Shown here: in pieces, positions 12,644-22,318 of the stretch | Layout: every line of letters starts with the position of its first letter | Position numbering within the stretch: position 1 is the first letter of the stretch | Assembly (NCBI RefSeq): GCF_009905375.1 | Contig: NC_133647.1 | Span: 45,566,506 to 45,630,505, forward strand | Direction of reading: 5' to 3' | Source: Apium graveolens | Lineage: Eukaryota; Streptophyta; Magnoliopsida; Apiales; Apiaceae | Length of the DNA: 64,000 bases | Notes under the pieces: model-generated | The model's database searches: none | What the model was told of the DNA's origin: nothing | Seen by the model: only the letters and a program-made list of their open reading frames with translations | Position numbers and translations under genes: made by a program

Positions 12644-14630
12644 GATGAGGGCCGAGAAGATGACTCGGGAGGAGGAAGAAGTGGGGCCTGAAGAGCACGG
12701 TCCGAGACAACCACTCGGGTGCGAAACCTCTGTAGTAAAGCCTCGTCATCAGGGAAGATGTAGTCCTCTAGGTTGATGTCGGGATAAGCCTCATTCATAG
12801 TTCCAAGGGCCGTGTCCCAGCCAGTCCTAAAAAACCCAGGGAACACCGAGTCGTCCCTCACCCTCATAGACTGAGTGAACTCCTCCGAGTCCAAATAGTT
12901 ATCGATCACCCTGTCTTTCTCAGCCCTCAGCACAACCAGATTAGCATTAGATTCTTCAAGCTCCTCCTCCTTATGCTTCAACTTCCTCTCCAAAGAAGCG
13001 TACATCCTCTGCTGCTTCCTGAGGGCATTATCAGCCTTGTTCGAGGCCCTCTTCCACGATTCAGCTTGCCTTACAGCGGCTTGAAAGTAAGCGTTAGACT
13101 GCAATGAAACAATAAAAACAAAGTTATAAGGAAAATGGATGCTATGAGTATCCAAAAAAAGGATTTTAAGAAAGGGTCATACCGAGGCCAAGGACTAAGC
13201 ACCCATGAGCTTTATCCTCTCCAAGTCTGGGACAACCACAACATCAGTAAAGTCTTTGGAAGTCACACCGTGGTAGGACCAATCCCAGGCATGCTTTGTG
13301 GATCCAACCATAGTATCCCCTCGACGAAATCCCCAAAGAGGCTGGAAAGCACCAGTGGCAGCAGAGACAGGAGCAGCAATAGAGATATGGGCATTTGAGG
13401 CTTCAGTTCCCTCAGAAGGAGCCTCCACCATAGGCTCATTGTGCTTCCTTAAGAAGCTAGGCTCCGTAGCCTTCCCCCGGGTTTCCAGTCCCGCAAGCCG
13501 AGCCTTCTTCATCCTCGTGGTTTCTTCAACGAAAGGCACGTTATCCTCATTGATTTCCTTAGAAGCTGCAAAATTAAGAGAAAACCAAAATTAAGTTGTG
13601 TCAATAATGCATGGAAGAAAGTAAAAACAAGAAGGGGAGTAAAATACTCTGAGAAAAAACTGAGGAGAGCCCCACTTGGATAAGGGAAAACTCCTCTAAA
13701 AGAGTCCATCTAGGAGTGGCACCATCATCCCAAATGAGCTCATTATAAATGATAGTCTCCTCAGGGGTTAGGTGAATGGATTTGAGGCTACCATCACTAA
13801 CCTTACCGAAGGAAGATCTGAAGAGGGTGCCCTAGTCCCCATTCTCCCACCTTAACCCGACAAAACTACTCCTCCAATATTGATTATCGTTGGGAATGGA
13901 AGCACTATAAAAAATGTGTTTACACTTGGGCCTTTGCTTAATGTAGACCTAACCACAGATACTTTGAGAACTATTATAACACTGGAAGATTTTCCTAAAG
14001 ACCGCTATTGACAAAAGAAAACCTCCCCTAAGAGAGGAGACCATGAAGCATAAAATGTTCCTCCAAGCATTTAAAGGAAGCTGACAGGGGTTGATTTGCA
14101 AGTCTACTAGCAAGTGGGGGATGAAGTCATGGAAAAGAAACCTAAGCCCAGCATTATAGGCATCTGTATAAATAAAAAAAGTGTCTGGTTTTCAGTGTCA
14201 AGTACGATCACCACCGTTAACGGGAACTAGCCTAAGGGGAGGACAAACGTTATAAAGTGCGTTCATTTTATCAAAATCTATATGTGCCATGTGTTATAAT
14301 AATCAAATGAATCAAGATGTGCATTAGAGGGGTACTCATCCCCTCTAGTGTTAATCATATTTAGTAATGACATGTAAGAAGAGCGGATTTTGATATCGTT
14401 ACCTCGTTTCGAAGCAGAGGCAATCTTAGCCGCTCTCTCCGAACTCTTGTCTGCCATTGATGGAAATGGAAGAAAGCTTGAAACCTTGGAAAGGGGAGGA
14501 AGGCCGGAAAAGGCTAGCCGGAAAATTTCTAAGGAGAGGAGTGTTGAGAGTGGTAGAGAGGAGAGGAAATTTTGAGAAATGAAGAAGAGTGAAATGAGAA
14601 GTGTGAGGGAAATCACACTCCCATATCACT

Positions 14631-14640
14631 CTTATATAGC
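14631..14640 (-). promoter_or_regulatory. TATA box of the antisense gene
   Basis: On the minus strand GCTATATAAG stands about 175 bases upstream of the ATG at 14457, followed by a leader rich in C and T. Spacing suits a transcription start near 14605. This suggests the antisense gene had its own promoter and did not depend on the LTR. Confidence 0.55.
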
Positions 14641-15744
14641 CTCCCAAACTATCAGTTGGGCCTGTGAAAAGCCCAGTTGGGCCCAAGAATATAACATTCT
14701 GGAAGAATCCAGAAAAATCTAAAAATAAAATTTGATAAATAAAAGAAGGTGCTTCAGAATTCCAAAAGATTCTAGAAATTTGGTTTTGAAAACAAAGGCC
14801 AGGCCGAAGTCATGGGACCAAATTCAAATTGAAAGAAAAATCCAGCACAAGTTATGGGCCCGGATTTTATATATATATGTGTGTGAGCTCAAAGTCATTA
14901 AAAAAGAGAGAAAAATAGAAGCCCAACAAAGAGCCCACAAGGAGAAAAAGAGAGATCATGGGCCCAAAGTAAGGCCCAGGATTGAGGCCCAACTATGGTA
15001 AAAAGATTGGATTAAATCAGGCCCATGGGATAAGGCCCATTTAAAAGCCCTGAAAAATTATAGGCCCAAGAAGATAAAATCATTTGTTTAAAATATATAA
15101 ACATTATTATAAAAATTCCTGATCTAATTCGATCAAGATTTGTATTAGGTTCCTAGTCGATCCTGTCTGGTCGAGAATCTCCACGACCAAGAATTAGTGG
15201 CCTACAATTCGGTCAGAAATTGGTTTATTAAAAGAAAATCCGGACCAAAATAGGTCAGTATTTTGATCGAGAAATCCTGACCCAAGGAAGTTGTCGACCA
15301 GAAAATAGCCCAGGATCCTGATCAAAAATTTCTACTTGAAAATGACTTCGACCAGGGCTAGGAGGAAGCATAATTCGGTCAAAAACAAAAAATCCTGACC
15401 GAAAAGGTCATTATCTTGGTCGAATTGCAATATATATATATGTATATAATCCTGACCGAAATTTGGCCAGGAATCCTGCTCGAAAAGTCTTGCCCGAAAA
15501 GGGCTTCGACCAGGGTACATTGAGGCTTAATTCGACCAGGATCCTAGTCGAATGGGATTCCTAGTCGAAAAAAGGGGGATTTATTTTTAAAAAAAAAAGA
15601 AAAAGAAAAATGTTTTCTGAAAAATTAAAGGGATTTTGTTTTCTAGAAAATTAAAAATATTTTCTGGAAAGTGGAAATACCTTGGAAAATTCCAGAAATT
15701 ATGAATATTTTTTGGAAAATCCTGTAAAATACTTGGAAATTCGT
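14641..15744 (+). other. 3' noncoding region of Tat 1
   Basis: No conserved frame. The first part (14641-15080) is rich in GGCCCA and GGGCCC words. The second part (15110-15570) repeats a degenerate TCGACCAGG / CCTGGTCGAA / ATCCTGACCGAAA theme about a dozen times on both strands. A run of A and GAAAA follows from 15585. Repeat-rich 3' regions are typical of Tat elements. Confidence 0.65.
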
Positions 15745-15904
15745 GAAAATTAGGAAAAAATCCCAGAATTAAGGAAAAATTCAAGAAAATTAGGAAAAAA
15801 ATCCCAGAATTAAGGGAAAATTCCATAAAATTAGGAAAAAAATCCTAGAATTAAGGGAAAATTCCAGAAAATTAGGAATAAATTCAAAAAATTAAGGAAA
15901 ATTA
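15745..15904 (+). repeat. Tandem array of a 41-bp unit in the Tat 1 3' region
   Basis: Four units of 40-41 bp start at 15745, 15785, 15826 and 15867. Each begins with AAAATTAGGAAAAAA and ends with AATTAAGGGAAAATTCC. Degenerate upstream units reach back to about 15640. The array stops abruptly at the junction with the copied flank at 15907. Confidence 0.85.
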
Positions 15905-15906
15905 AA

Positions 15907-16170
15907 AATATATCGCAAGATTTTCTAATAACAATCATGCACTTATCACAAGATAATGCATATACATATATACATCACAACAAGAGTTATACGGGTAGAA
16001 AACTTTCCTGAGTGTTCCGGGGTAGACTTAAGCTTGGAATGAGTCCGATAACCTATGAACAACAACATAAGACGGAATTAAACCACGGTCGCCTAAGAAA
16101 CTAGACTTTATCCACTTAGACCCTAACGTTCGCTTTTGCGCTTAACGATTTACATAAGTCACTCGAGTAC
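15907..16170. repeat. 264-bp copy of the 5' flank of Tat 1, placed inside its 3' LTR
   Basis: This block aligns base for base with 1335-1598, the chromovirus LTR sequence just outside the 5' LTR, and ends with the same CTCGAGTAC. About 13 substitutions were counted by eye (near 5%), mostly transitions. It lies between the Tat 3' region and the 3' LTR, where a polypurine tract should be. The left joint shares only a few bases (AATATATC). Confidence 0.9.
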
Positions 16171-16681
16171 TGATAGGGAATAAAATAAACCCTAATTGTG
16201 TAATTAATATCGCATTAATTATATCAGAATTGGGCTAACAACTAGGCCCATTAAAAAGGGCCCAAAACCCTGAATATTAATTAATTTCGTAATTAGTTAA
16301 TAAGGGATAAATTAGCTGATAAATAATGTCCAGTTAGGAACATAATTTCTTGAAGATTTGCCTCCAAGGAACCTCATGGGATAAGGAATCAGTTTCCTGC
16401 CTCTTAGGACTCCAAAGTCCATTCTAATTCAGAGACTTGCCCACCAAGTCTCCTAGATCTAGTCCAATTCAAGGACTCCCAACACATATATAAGGGGTGT
16501 CACCCCCACCAATCAGAACTACGTTTTTTGACTTGATCCTTGGCAATCAGCAAGGTACGTAGGCATCTGGTTAAGGCGGATTGAGTCACGAGACACAAGA
16601 GCAGTCAAATCGAGCCTCGAAGCTCATGAACCCTAGTAGTAAGTACATCAGTTAATATACCATAGTTTTTAATCCATAACA
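16171..16681 (+). repeat. 3' LTR (or linked solo LTR) of Tat element 1
   Basis: 511 bp, from TGATAGGG to CATAACA, with AGTAC on both sides (16166-16170 and 16682-16686). Because the DNA before it is chromovirus LTR, it looks locally like a solo LTR. In the wider view it is the right end of Tat element 1. It has a TATA box at about 16486-16494. Confidence 0.88.
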
Positions 16682-17211
16682 AGTACCCTTAGCTCCACCA
16701 TTTTTATAAAATTAACCATTAAACATTTTAAGGCTACTCTTTCGCGAGTACTTTACCAACTGCCTAATCCACCTTACATAATTGTTTCATGTTTCGATTA
16801 ATCATTTAAGGGTCTCAATTATGGTCTCAAAGTTACTTGAGGTTTCGGGGTTCCTTCGCGAAACGCCGTTACTTAAAATGGTCATTTCTCATCGCTCGTA
16901 ACTTGGATTTAGGCCAATGACATATCAAAACAAAGCTCGTAACATGAACTATCTAAACATGGCAAAGGTCAGAATCTTACAGTGAGTTCATGGGTCCTAA
17001 ATTTAAGCACATAAACAGTTAAGGAAAATCGGGCATTACGACGATATAACCTAACGATTTCAAAATTTTACCAACACCGAATCAACACCAATCCAACCAC
17101 AACAATACAAACATCAACTAAAAACAACCCAACATCCTAATCACCATTATCATCCAAACAAACCAAATTTAAAACTAAGGGTTCAAGAATTTATACCTTC
17201 TAAAAGGCATA
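16682..17211 (-). repeat. Chromovirus LTR 1, right part
   Basis: The LTR interrupted at 1598 resumes here with AGTACCCTTAGCTCCACC and aligns with 55039-55540 and 41386-41900. It stops near 17200-17211, at the start of copia element 1. The rest of this LTR is missing and was probably deleted together with the 3' end of the copia element. Confidence 0.85.
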
Positions 17212-18540
17212 TGTCATAGCCTATTTGTTTATTCGAGGATTTAACTCAACTCAAATAAGAATGTAACAAGTAAATAGTGGATCTATCATCAAAGAGATAT
17301 CTCAAAGTAACATCTATCAAAGGATTCAGAAACAATGTTAATCTACAGACTTGAGGAATTAATTCACTGGAAGAAGTTCAAGAAATTGATCAAGCCTCAG
17401 TGATATAAATCAAGATTGTGGATTTAATTAAGTAACAAAGATCTTGTCAGGGTATCAGATAATTACAGGGATTTAATCTGAAGAAAATCAAGTTATCAAA
17501 GTCAAGACATGAAGAAACATCACGGAAGTTAGTCACTCATGAACCAGACAGTACATCGAGTGTTAACATTGAAGTGGTGGAATTGATTCATAATTTTCAG
17601 TGATTTTCAGAAGATCTTCAGAAGAGTGGTTGCTGTTCAATAGTAGTATTAATTCTCTATTAATTAATTAAGTCATATAATTTAATTAAGAAAATAAATT
17701 ATATCTGCAAAGATTAATTTATTGATTAATTGAATTAATTGATTAAGTAATTTCGAATTAATATTATTGATTTTCAGAAGTGTAATTGAATTAAAATAAG
17801 TTTTAATTCAATAAGACAATTAAACTTGAACTTGCATGACAATCCAGATTGTCATACCGATTGTCATTCCAGGTCATTTCTAATTGTCTCACCGAAAGTT
17901 CTACTGGCTGTGGGATTGTCTTGCTAGTTCAGGAGATTGTCATACCGAAAGTTCTAGTAGCTATGGAATTGTCTTGCTAGCTCAAGTGATTGTCTCACCG
18001 ATTGTCATGCTAGTTCAAAAGATTGTCTTACTGAAAGTCATGCCAATTCTCAGATAGTCATGCTAGTTCAATTGATTCTGTTGATTGAATTATTAAAAGA
18101 CAAGCAGCTGAAGACATTCAATTCATTCAACCAACCAAGAACAAATCAGCCGCAGAACAAAACATTTCATCTCTCTGCTGAATTCAAGATCATCAATTTC
18201 TAGTTTTAAAGTTAAATCCAAACCACTGGAAATCATTCTCTTGTTCTTGTGAAACTATCTAGCGGATCAAAATCCCTAGAACTTAATCTCAAATTGCTTT
18301 TAGCATTTGATCTTTTTATTGCAAAAATAGAATAAGTTCATGTCGAATTTATTCTAGATTTGTGATAATTTATTTGAGATAAATCCCTTGTAATCGATAC
18401 CGTTGTTGTAACACCTTTCAAGTTTAATAATAATTTTATTTAACTTGAATTTTGTTTCAATTTTTTATTCCGCATTAAATTCTATTAAAAGGTATAATTT
18501 GTATTCAACCCCCCTTCTACAAACATATTGGAACCTAACA
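17212..18540 (+). repeat. 5' LTR of copia element 1 (about 1.33 kb)
   Basis: Likely start TGTCATAGCC at 17212, end CCTAACA at 18540, directly before the primer site. The end (ATTCAACCCCCCTTCTAC) is typical of this copia group. At 17840-18080 it holds about eight copies of a GATTGTC(A/T) word in units of 20-60 bp. The left boundary is uncertain by a few bases because no second LTR is available. Confidence 0.75.
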
Positions 18541-18542
18541 AT

Positions 18543-18555
18543 TGGTATCAGAGCC
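18543..18555 (+). promoter_or_regulatory. Primer binding site (initiator tRNA-Met) of copia element 1
   Basis: TGGTATCAGAGCC begins two bases after the LTR. It is complementary to the 3' end of plant initiator tRNA-Met, the standard primer of plant copia elements. Confidence 0.9.
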
Positions 18556-18635
18556 TTCTAATTAACGAACAAATCAAGATCCAAAACTTTTGTGATCTTT
18601 CAACTCCTTGAATTTTTATTTATTCAAAATTCATA

Positions 18636-20600
18636 ATGACTTCACAAAAAGTTGGAACCGTTAAAATTCCACTATTTGATAAAGAAAATTATATTATGTG
18701 GAAGAAGAAGATGCTCTTGTTTTTACAAGTGGCAAATCCCAAATATCTGAACTTGTTAAAGAAGGGTCCAAAAATTCCGATGGTTATTGAACCAGAGGTT
18801 ATAGAAGATAATGTTATAATTACCAAAGCTAGAACCTATGCAAAAGAGCTTGAGGATTTTACTCCTGCTGAAAAGGAAGAAGCCTCCTTGGATGCCAACC
18901 TTCAATTAATTTTAGTTAATTCCCTTGATTCCTTGATGAACAGACATGTGATGAACTGTAAAAATTCCAAACACATATGGGAAACTATTGAGGTGATTAA
19001 TGAAGGTACATAGGAAGTTAGGGAGAACAAGTTAGAGATCCTAACCTCTGAGTATGAAGATTTTAAATCCAATCCAGGAGAAGGAATTACTGAAGTGTTC
19101 GAGAGGTACAATGCATTGATCAACAACCTGAACATAAATGGAAAATATTATTCAATCAGGGAGATCAACAAAAAATTCCTTTTAACACTGCCAACTCATC
19201 TTGAACATAGAATCACTGCCATAAGAGAAGCTAGAGATCTGAGTGAGATTTCTTTAAAAACCTATGAGTTGGAGTAGATTCAGTAGAAGGAAGTATACGG
19301 GAAAGGTAGAGTGGTCAGCACGTCTACTGCTCTAGTAGCTGAAGGTCAACAACAACAACAACAATCTCAACAGTTAGAGAGAATGGTACAGTCTTCCAAG
19401 GCTGAGGAAAATGTGTTAGTAGCAGAATATGATCCTCCTACTACAAATCAATCCGGTGATGATTTTTACTCCTTGGAAGAGCTGGAGCAATTGGAAGATG
19501 AGTCAATGGCCTAGATTGTCAAGAGATTCTCCAATGTCAGATTCAAGAGAAATCCCAAGTTCAAGTACAAGTCCAACTACAATAGATTCCAGAAAGGTGG
19601 ATCTTCATCCTCTAACACCAGCAGTGGTGGGTATAAAACAGGGATGGTTGATCGAAGCAGCATTCGATGCTTCAACTGTAATGAGTTGGGACACTTTGCC
19701 ACAGAATGCAGGAAGCCAAAACAAGCTAGGAAGAACTCTTACGATTCTAATCAGAAGAGTAAATCTGAAAGGGCGTACCTGGCAAAGGGAAGAAGCTGGG
19801 ATGATACTGACAGTGAAGATGAAGAAGTTGGGAATCTTGCTCTTATGGCTATTGATGGAAATACTTCATCATCAAGAAAATAGGTAAAATTTACTGATGC
19901 TGAATTAGTTTATCATCTAGGAGGTTCCTTAGATTGTGCTCATCGTGATAATGAACTGTTAAGTCAGCAGATCAAAGACCTTGAGAAAGAGGTCAGTGAA
20001 TTAAGACTTGTGCATATTAATCAAGAAAAATTAAAAGAACAAGTATCTTTTCTAGAGAATAGAGTTAACTGTTATAGACAAATCGAAACTATTCTCAAAG
20101 ACAAGATCACCGGTCTTGAGACTAAGGTTAAAGCTTACTTTAATTCTTGTTCGAAGGCTAAATAGTTCTACAGTAAGCAAGCTGTTAATCAAACATCTGG
20201 AATAAGTTTTGATTACAATGCTGCTATTAGAGAATTAGGCATAAACTCCCCTCCTCATGTCTGTGCTAAAGGTAGGGAAGTACTACATGTGCTTAAGGGT
20301 GTTGATAAACCCCTCTATAAAGAATCAATTGCTGAACCATTTGATGAGACCTCTTTTATTATTCAAAAAGAAATACGTGCTGAAGATCATGCTAATGAGA
20401 AGGTTGTTTCCAAGCCAAGTGTGTCGAAAGTTCCAGTCAAAGTTGTGAAAGCAACTGAGACTAACTCAGACACACATGAGTTGGATAACAAAAATGCCAT
20501 GTCTACCATGCATAATTTGCTTGTTGTTAATCCCTCTCATAAAGTATGTGGTGTTCCTAATTGCATGTCTTGTGCTTTTAATTTGATGTATGTTATTTTA
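18636..20600 (+). pseudogene. Copia 1 gag with six in-frame TAG codons
   Basis: Gag begins at the ATG at 18636. The N-terminal copia Gag domain spans about 18640-19280, with PLFDKENYIMWKKKMLLFLQ visible. A Gln-rich stretch follows at about 19345. The zinc knuckle CFNCNELGHFATEC is at about 19665-19710, and a long coiled-coil tail covers 19900-20170. The frame stays open for about 1.95 kb except for six stops, all TAG: 19011, 19275, 19284, 19512, 19881 and about 20172. None is TAA or TGA. At several of these positions glutamine (CAG) would fit the context. The frame is lost near 20590 by an indel. Confidence 0.85.
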
Positions 20601-20644
20601 ATGGTAAGCATGTTTCTAGTGATAAGACTACTCCTCGTCAGCAT

Positions 20645-21080
20645 GTGAATAATAGGAAGCATGATAGGTCTAAGACTGCTAGTCCTCCTAAGGCTAGAAA
20701 GGAGACATTTGTGCCTAAGCCTAAACAGAAATTTGTTAAGGCTGTCTACAAGGTCAAATGTCCAGTCATTGAGAAAGTTGAGAACATTAAAGTTAAGAAT
20801 GTTGTTTTGCCTGACAAAGGTCAATTCTACAAGTATGCCGGACCCAACCAAGTTTGGGTTCTGAAGATGGTTTAATTCATTTGTGTTGCAGGGTTAAACA
20901 AGTGGAACCGGTAGTGTGGATTCTTGACAGTGGATCGTCAAGACATATGACCGGAGATAGAGCCCTGCTATCAAATGTGGTTGAGAAAGCTGGCCCAGTG
21001 GTTACCTTTGGAGATAACAACAAAGGTTTAACTGAGGGATATGGCTATTTGTAAGCTGGTAATATTATCATTGAACTTGT
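20645..21080 (+). pseudogene. Copia 1 linker and truncated protease
   Basis: A basic linker (20645-20875) ends with GPNQVWVLKM, the usual entry to the copia protease. After a frame change the active site WILDSGSSRHMTG is seen at about 20917-20955, followed by FGDNNKGLTEGYGY near 21007-21050 and a stop at 21051. Similarity ends near 21080, in the middle of the protease. The rest of pol is absent. Confidence 0.8.
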
Positions 21081-22318
21081 AAATATTTTCTGTATTTTTG
21101 CTATATTAATATAAGTTTTTATTTGTACTTTCTGTAATTGTAAATATTGTTTGAGATATTACAGTTGTTAGGAGTTAACAATTGTATGATATATGAAATT
21201 GAATGCTGATATCTCTTTGATAGATATTTGGTATTTAATTCATTGATATATTTTTTTAATTATATTAAAATAATATGCAACATAATTATTGGTATCTAAA
21301 GTACTTGACAAGTATCAGTCAATGATATATTGTTAATATTTTATTGCAGATAGTTGTGAGATTTTAAGTTCTAGTGAATTTATATAAGTTGTTATATTTG
21401 AAAGATTCACTATAATTTGAAATCAGCAGCAAAGTCATTCTTATTAATATTATTTTTCAACAAACAATATTGTTGATTATAATTTTATTAAGATAGATTA
21501 TGGAGCTTTTGATATGAATGAGAATTACTTAGACTTTACCCTAAGTGATCAATGCTTTAACAAAAACTCATTCATATTGAAAGAAAAATCTCTCTTTCTC
21601 TTCCTAATACTGCTAGGTCATCAGTCTGTGTCCTATCAAATCATTTATCTTTTTAGGCATAAAAACAGACTTGTGCACTCGAACAGTTTTAGGAGAAAAT
21701 TAAACTTCTTTCTACATTAGTGATTTCTTATTTCATTTTAAAATCTTTTGAAATCACTATTGTACATCATTTCTCTCAAAAGATTAAATGTATGATTTTC
21801 ATTCATTATAGATCTTAAGTACATTTTATCTCTATTGCCATATGTTCTGTGATACAGGTCCATGCTCCAATGGCCTTCTTTCATTGACAGTCATGAGGTT
21901 GAAGGCCCACAACATCTATCCCAGACTATAAAGACAAATATAGAAACAGAACCAACCAACACTCTCTTACCACTAAAATGTAATATGAATGAGCGTGAGG
22001 GAGATAGTGCCTTAGTACACCACATAAGGAAGGTTCTGAAGTAAACCCAGTAGCTCTGTCTCCTACAAAGATGAGTAGTATTTAAACCGAGACAACTGCT
22101 AGCCCCCATAGATCTTCTCAAAAAGATGTAATGGCTGAAAAAGGCACAAAAACAGTTACTAGATTCATCCTCTCAACAGGGTGCATCTATTAAAATTTTC
22201 CTGTCGGCTAGGGTATCCGATGTAGTGTCACCACCTCAAACACAAACAATTCTTGATGCACAAGGAAAGGTTACACACACAAAGGAAGAGTTGACGGAAA
22301 TAAGAGTTTCGATCATTT
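21081..22318 (+). other. Degenerate 3' part of copia 1, no intact gene
   Basis: 21081-21835 is AT-rich with no recognisable coding. 21850-22310 has a mixed composition and contains a 60-codon frame (21862-22044) that looks like the region downstream of pol in SIRE-type elements, but this is only a weak impression. The deletion that removed integrase to RNase H must lie near 21080. The right joint with chromovirus interior is near 22319. Confidence 0.5.

Larger units (their letters stand above)
8206..14457 (-). pseudogene. Antisense gene of Tat 1, spliced, split by a solo LTR
   Basis: Many Tat elements carry an extra gene on the opposite strand between integrase and the 3' LTR. Here it begins at the ATG at 14457 (MADKSSERAAK). 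A domain resembling the Pfam 'putative gypsy type transposon' family spans about 14200-13680, with YNAGLRFLFHDF and NAWRNILCFMV visible. Two probable introns with GT-AG ends follow: 13647-13566 (82 bases) and 13182-13099 (84 bases). The last exon (13098 down) is rich in heptads (about 13080-12870), suggesting a coiled coil. A solo LTR (8305-12643) interrupts the acidic, serine-rich tail, which resumes at 8304 and stops at 8206. Breaks: a frameshift near 14280, stops near 14195, 13985 and 13847, and TAG at 13195-13197. Its function is unknown. Confidence 0.75.
1599..16681 (+). mobile_element. Tat-lineage Ty3/gypsy element 1, defective
   Basis: The element runs from a 5' LTR at 1599 to a 3' LTR ending at 16681 and is flanked by AGTAC. 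Order: LTR, primer site, gag, protease, reverse transcriptase, RNase H, a second archaeal-type RNase H, integrase, a gene on the opposite strand, a repeat-rich 3' region, LTR. The second RNase H and the antisense gene place it in the Tat lineage. A solo chromovirus LTR (8305-12643) is nested in it. Immediately before the 3' LTR lies a 264-bp copy of the DNA that flanks the 5' LTR, which is abnormal. All coding parts carry stops or frameshifts, so it cannot move on its own. Confidence 0.9.
17212..22318 (+). mobile_element. Ty1/copia element 1 (SIRE/Maximus-like), 3' end lost
   Basis: It starts with a long LTR (17212-18540), a tRNA-Met primer site, gag and the beginning of protease. Coding similarity stops near 21080, and integrase, reverse transcriptase and RNase H are absent. 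No 3' LTR is found: the sequence passes into chromovirus interior near 22319. It is a fragment inserted into the old chromovirus and cut by a later deletion. The lineage is inferred from the long LTR, the gag type and the extended coiled-coil gag tail. Confidence 0.8.

Noticed and set aside
12613..13155. 180-codon frame that looks like a host coiled-coil protein gene
   Set aside because: It is the last exon of the antisense gene of Tat element 1, preceded by a splice acceptor, and its first residues are intron read-through. Its end runs into a solo LTR.
16171..16681. An independent second Tat insertion at the same AGTAC site as element 1
   Set aside because: Two independent insertions at the identical base are unlikely. 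The target duplication pairs 1594-1598 with 16682-16686, so a rearranged single element is preferred, though a second insertion is not strictly excluded.
18543..18555. Match to the 3' end of a tRNA
   Set aside because: Only the primer-complementary bases are present at each site (also 23870, 38601 and 53889). There is no cloverleaf, so these are primer sites and not tRNA genes.
18636..20600. Amber-only stops as evidence of codon reassignment or programmed readthrough
   Set aside because: Other elements in the window have all three stop types, and a plant nuclear origin makes CAG-to-TAG decay the simpler explanation.
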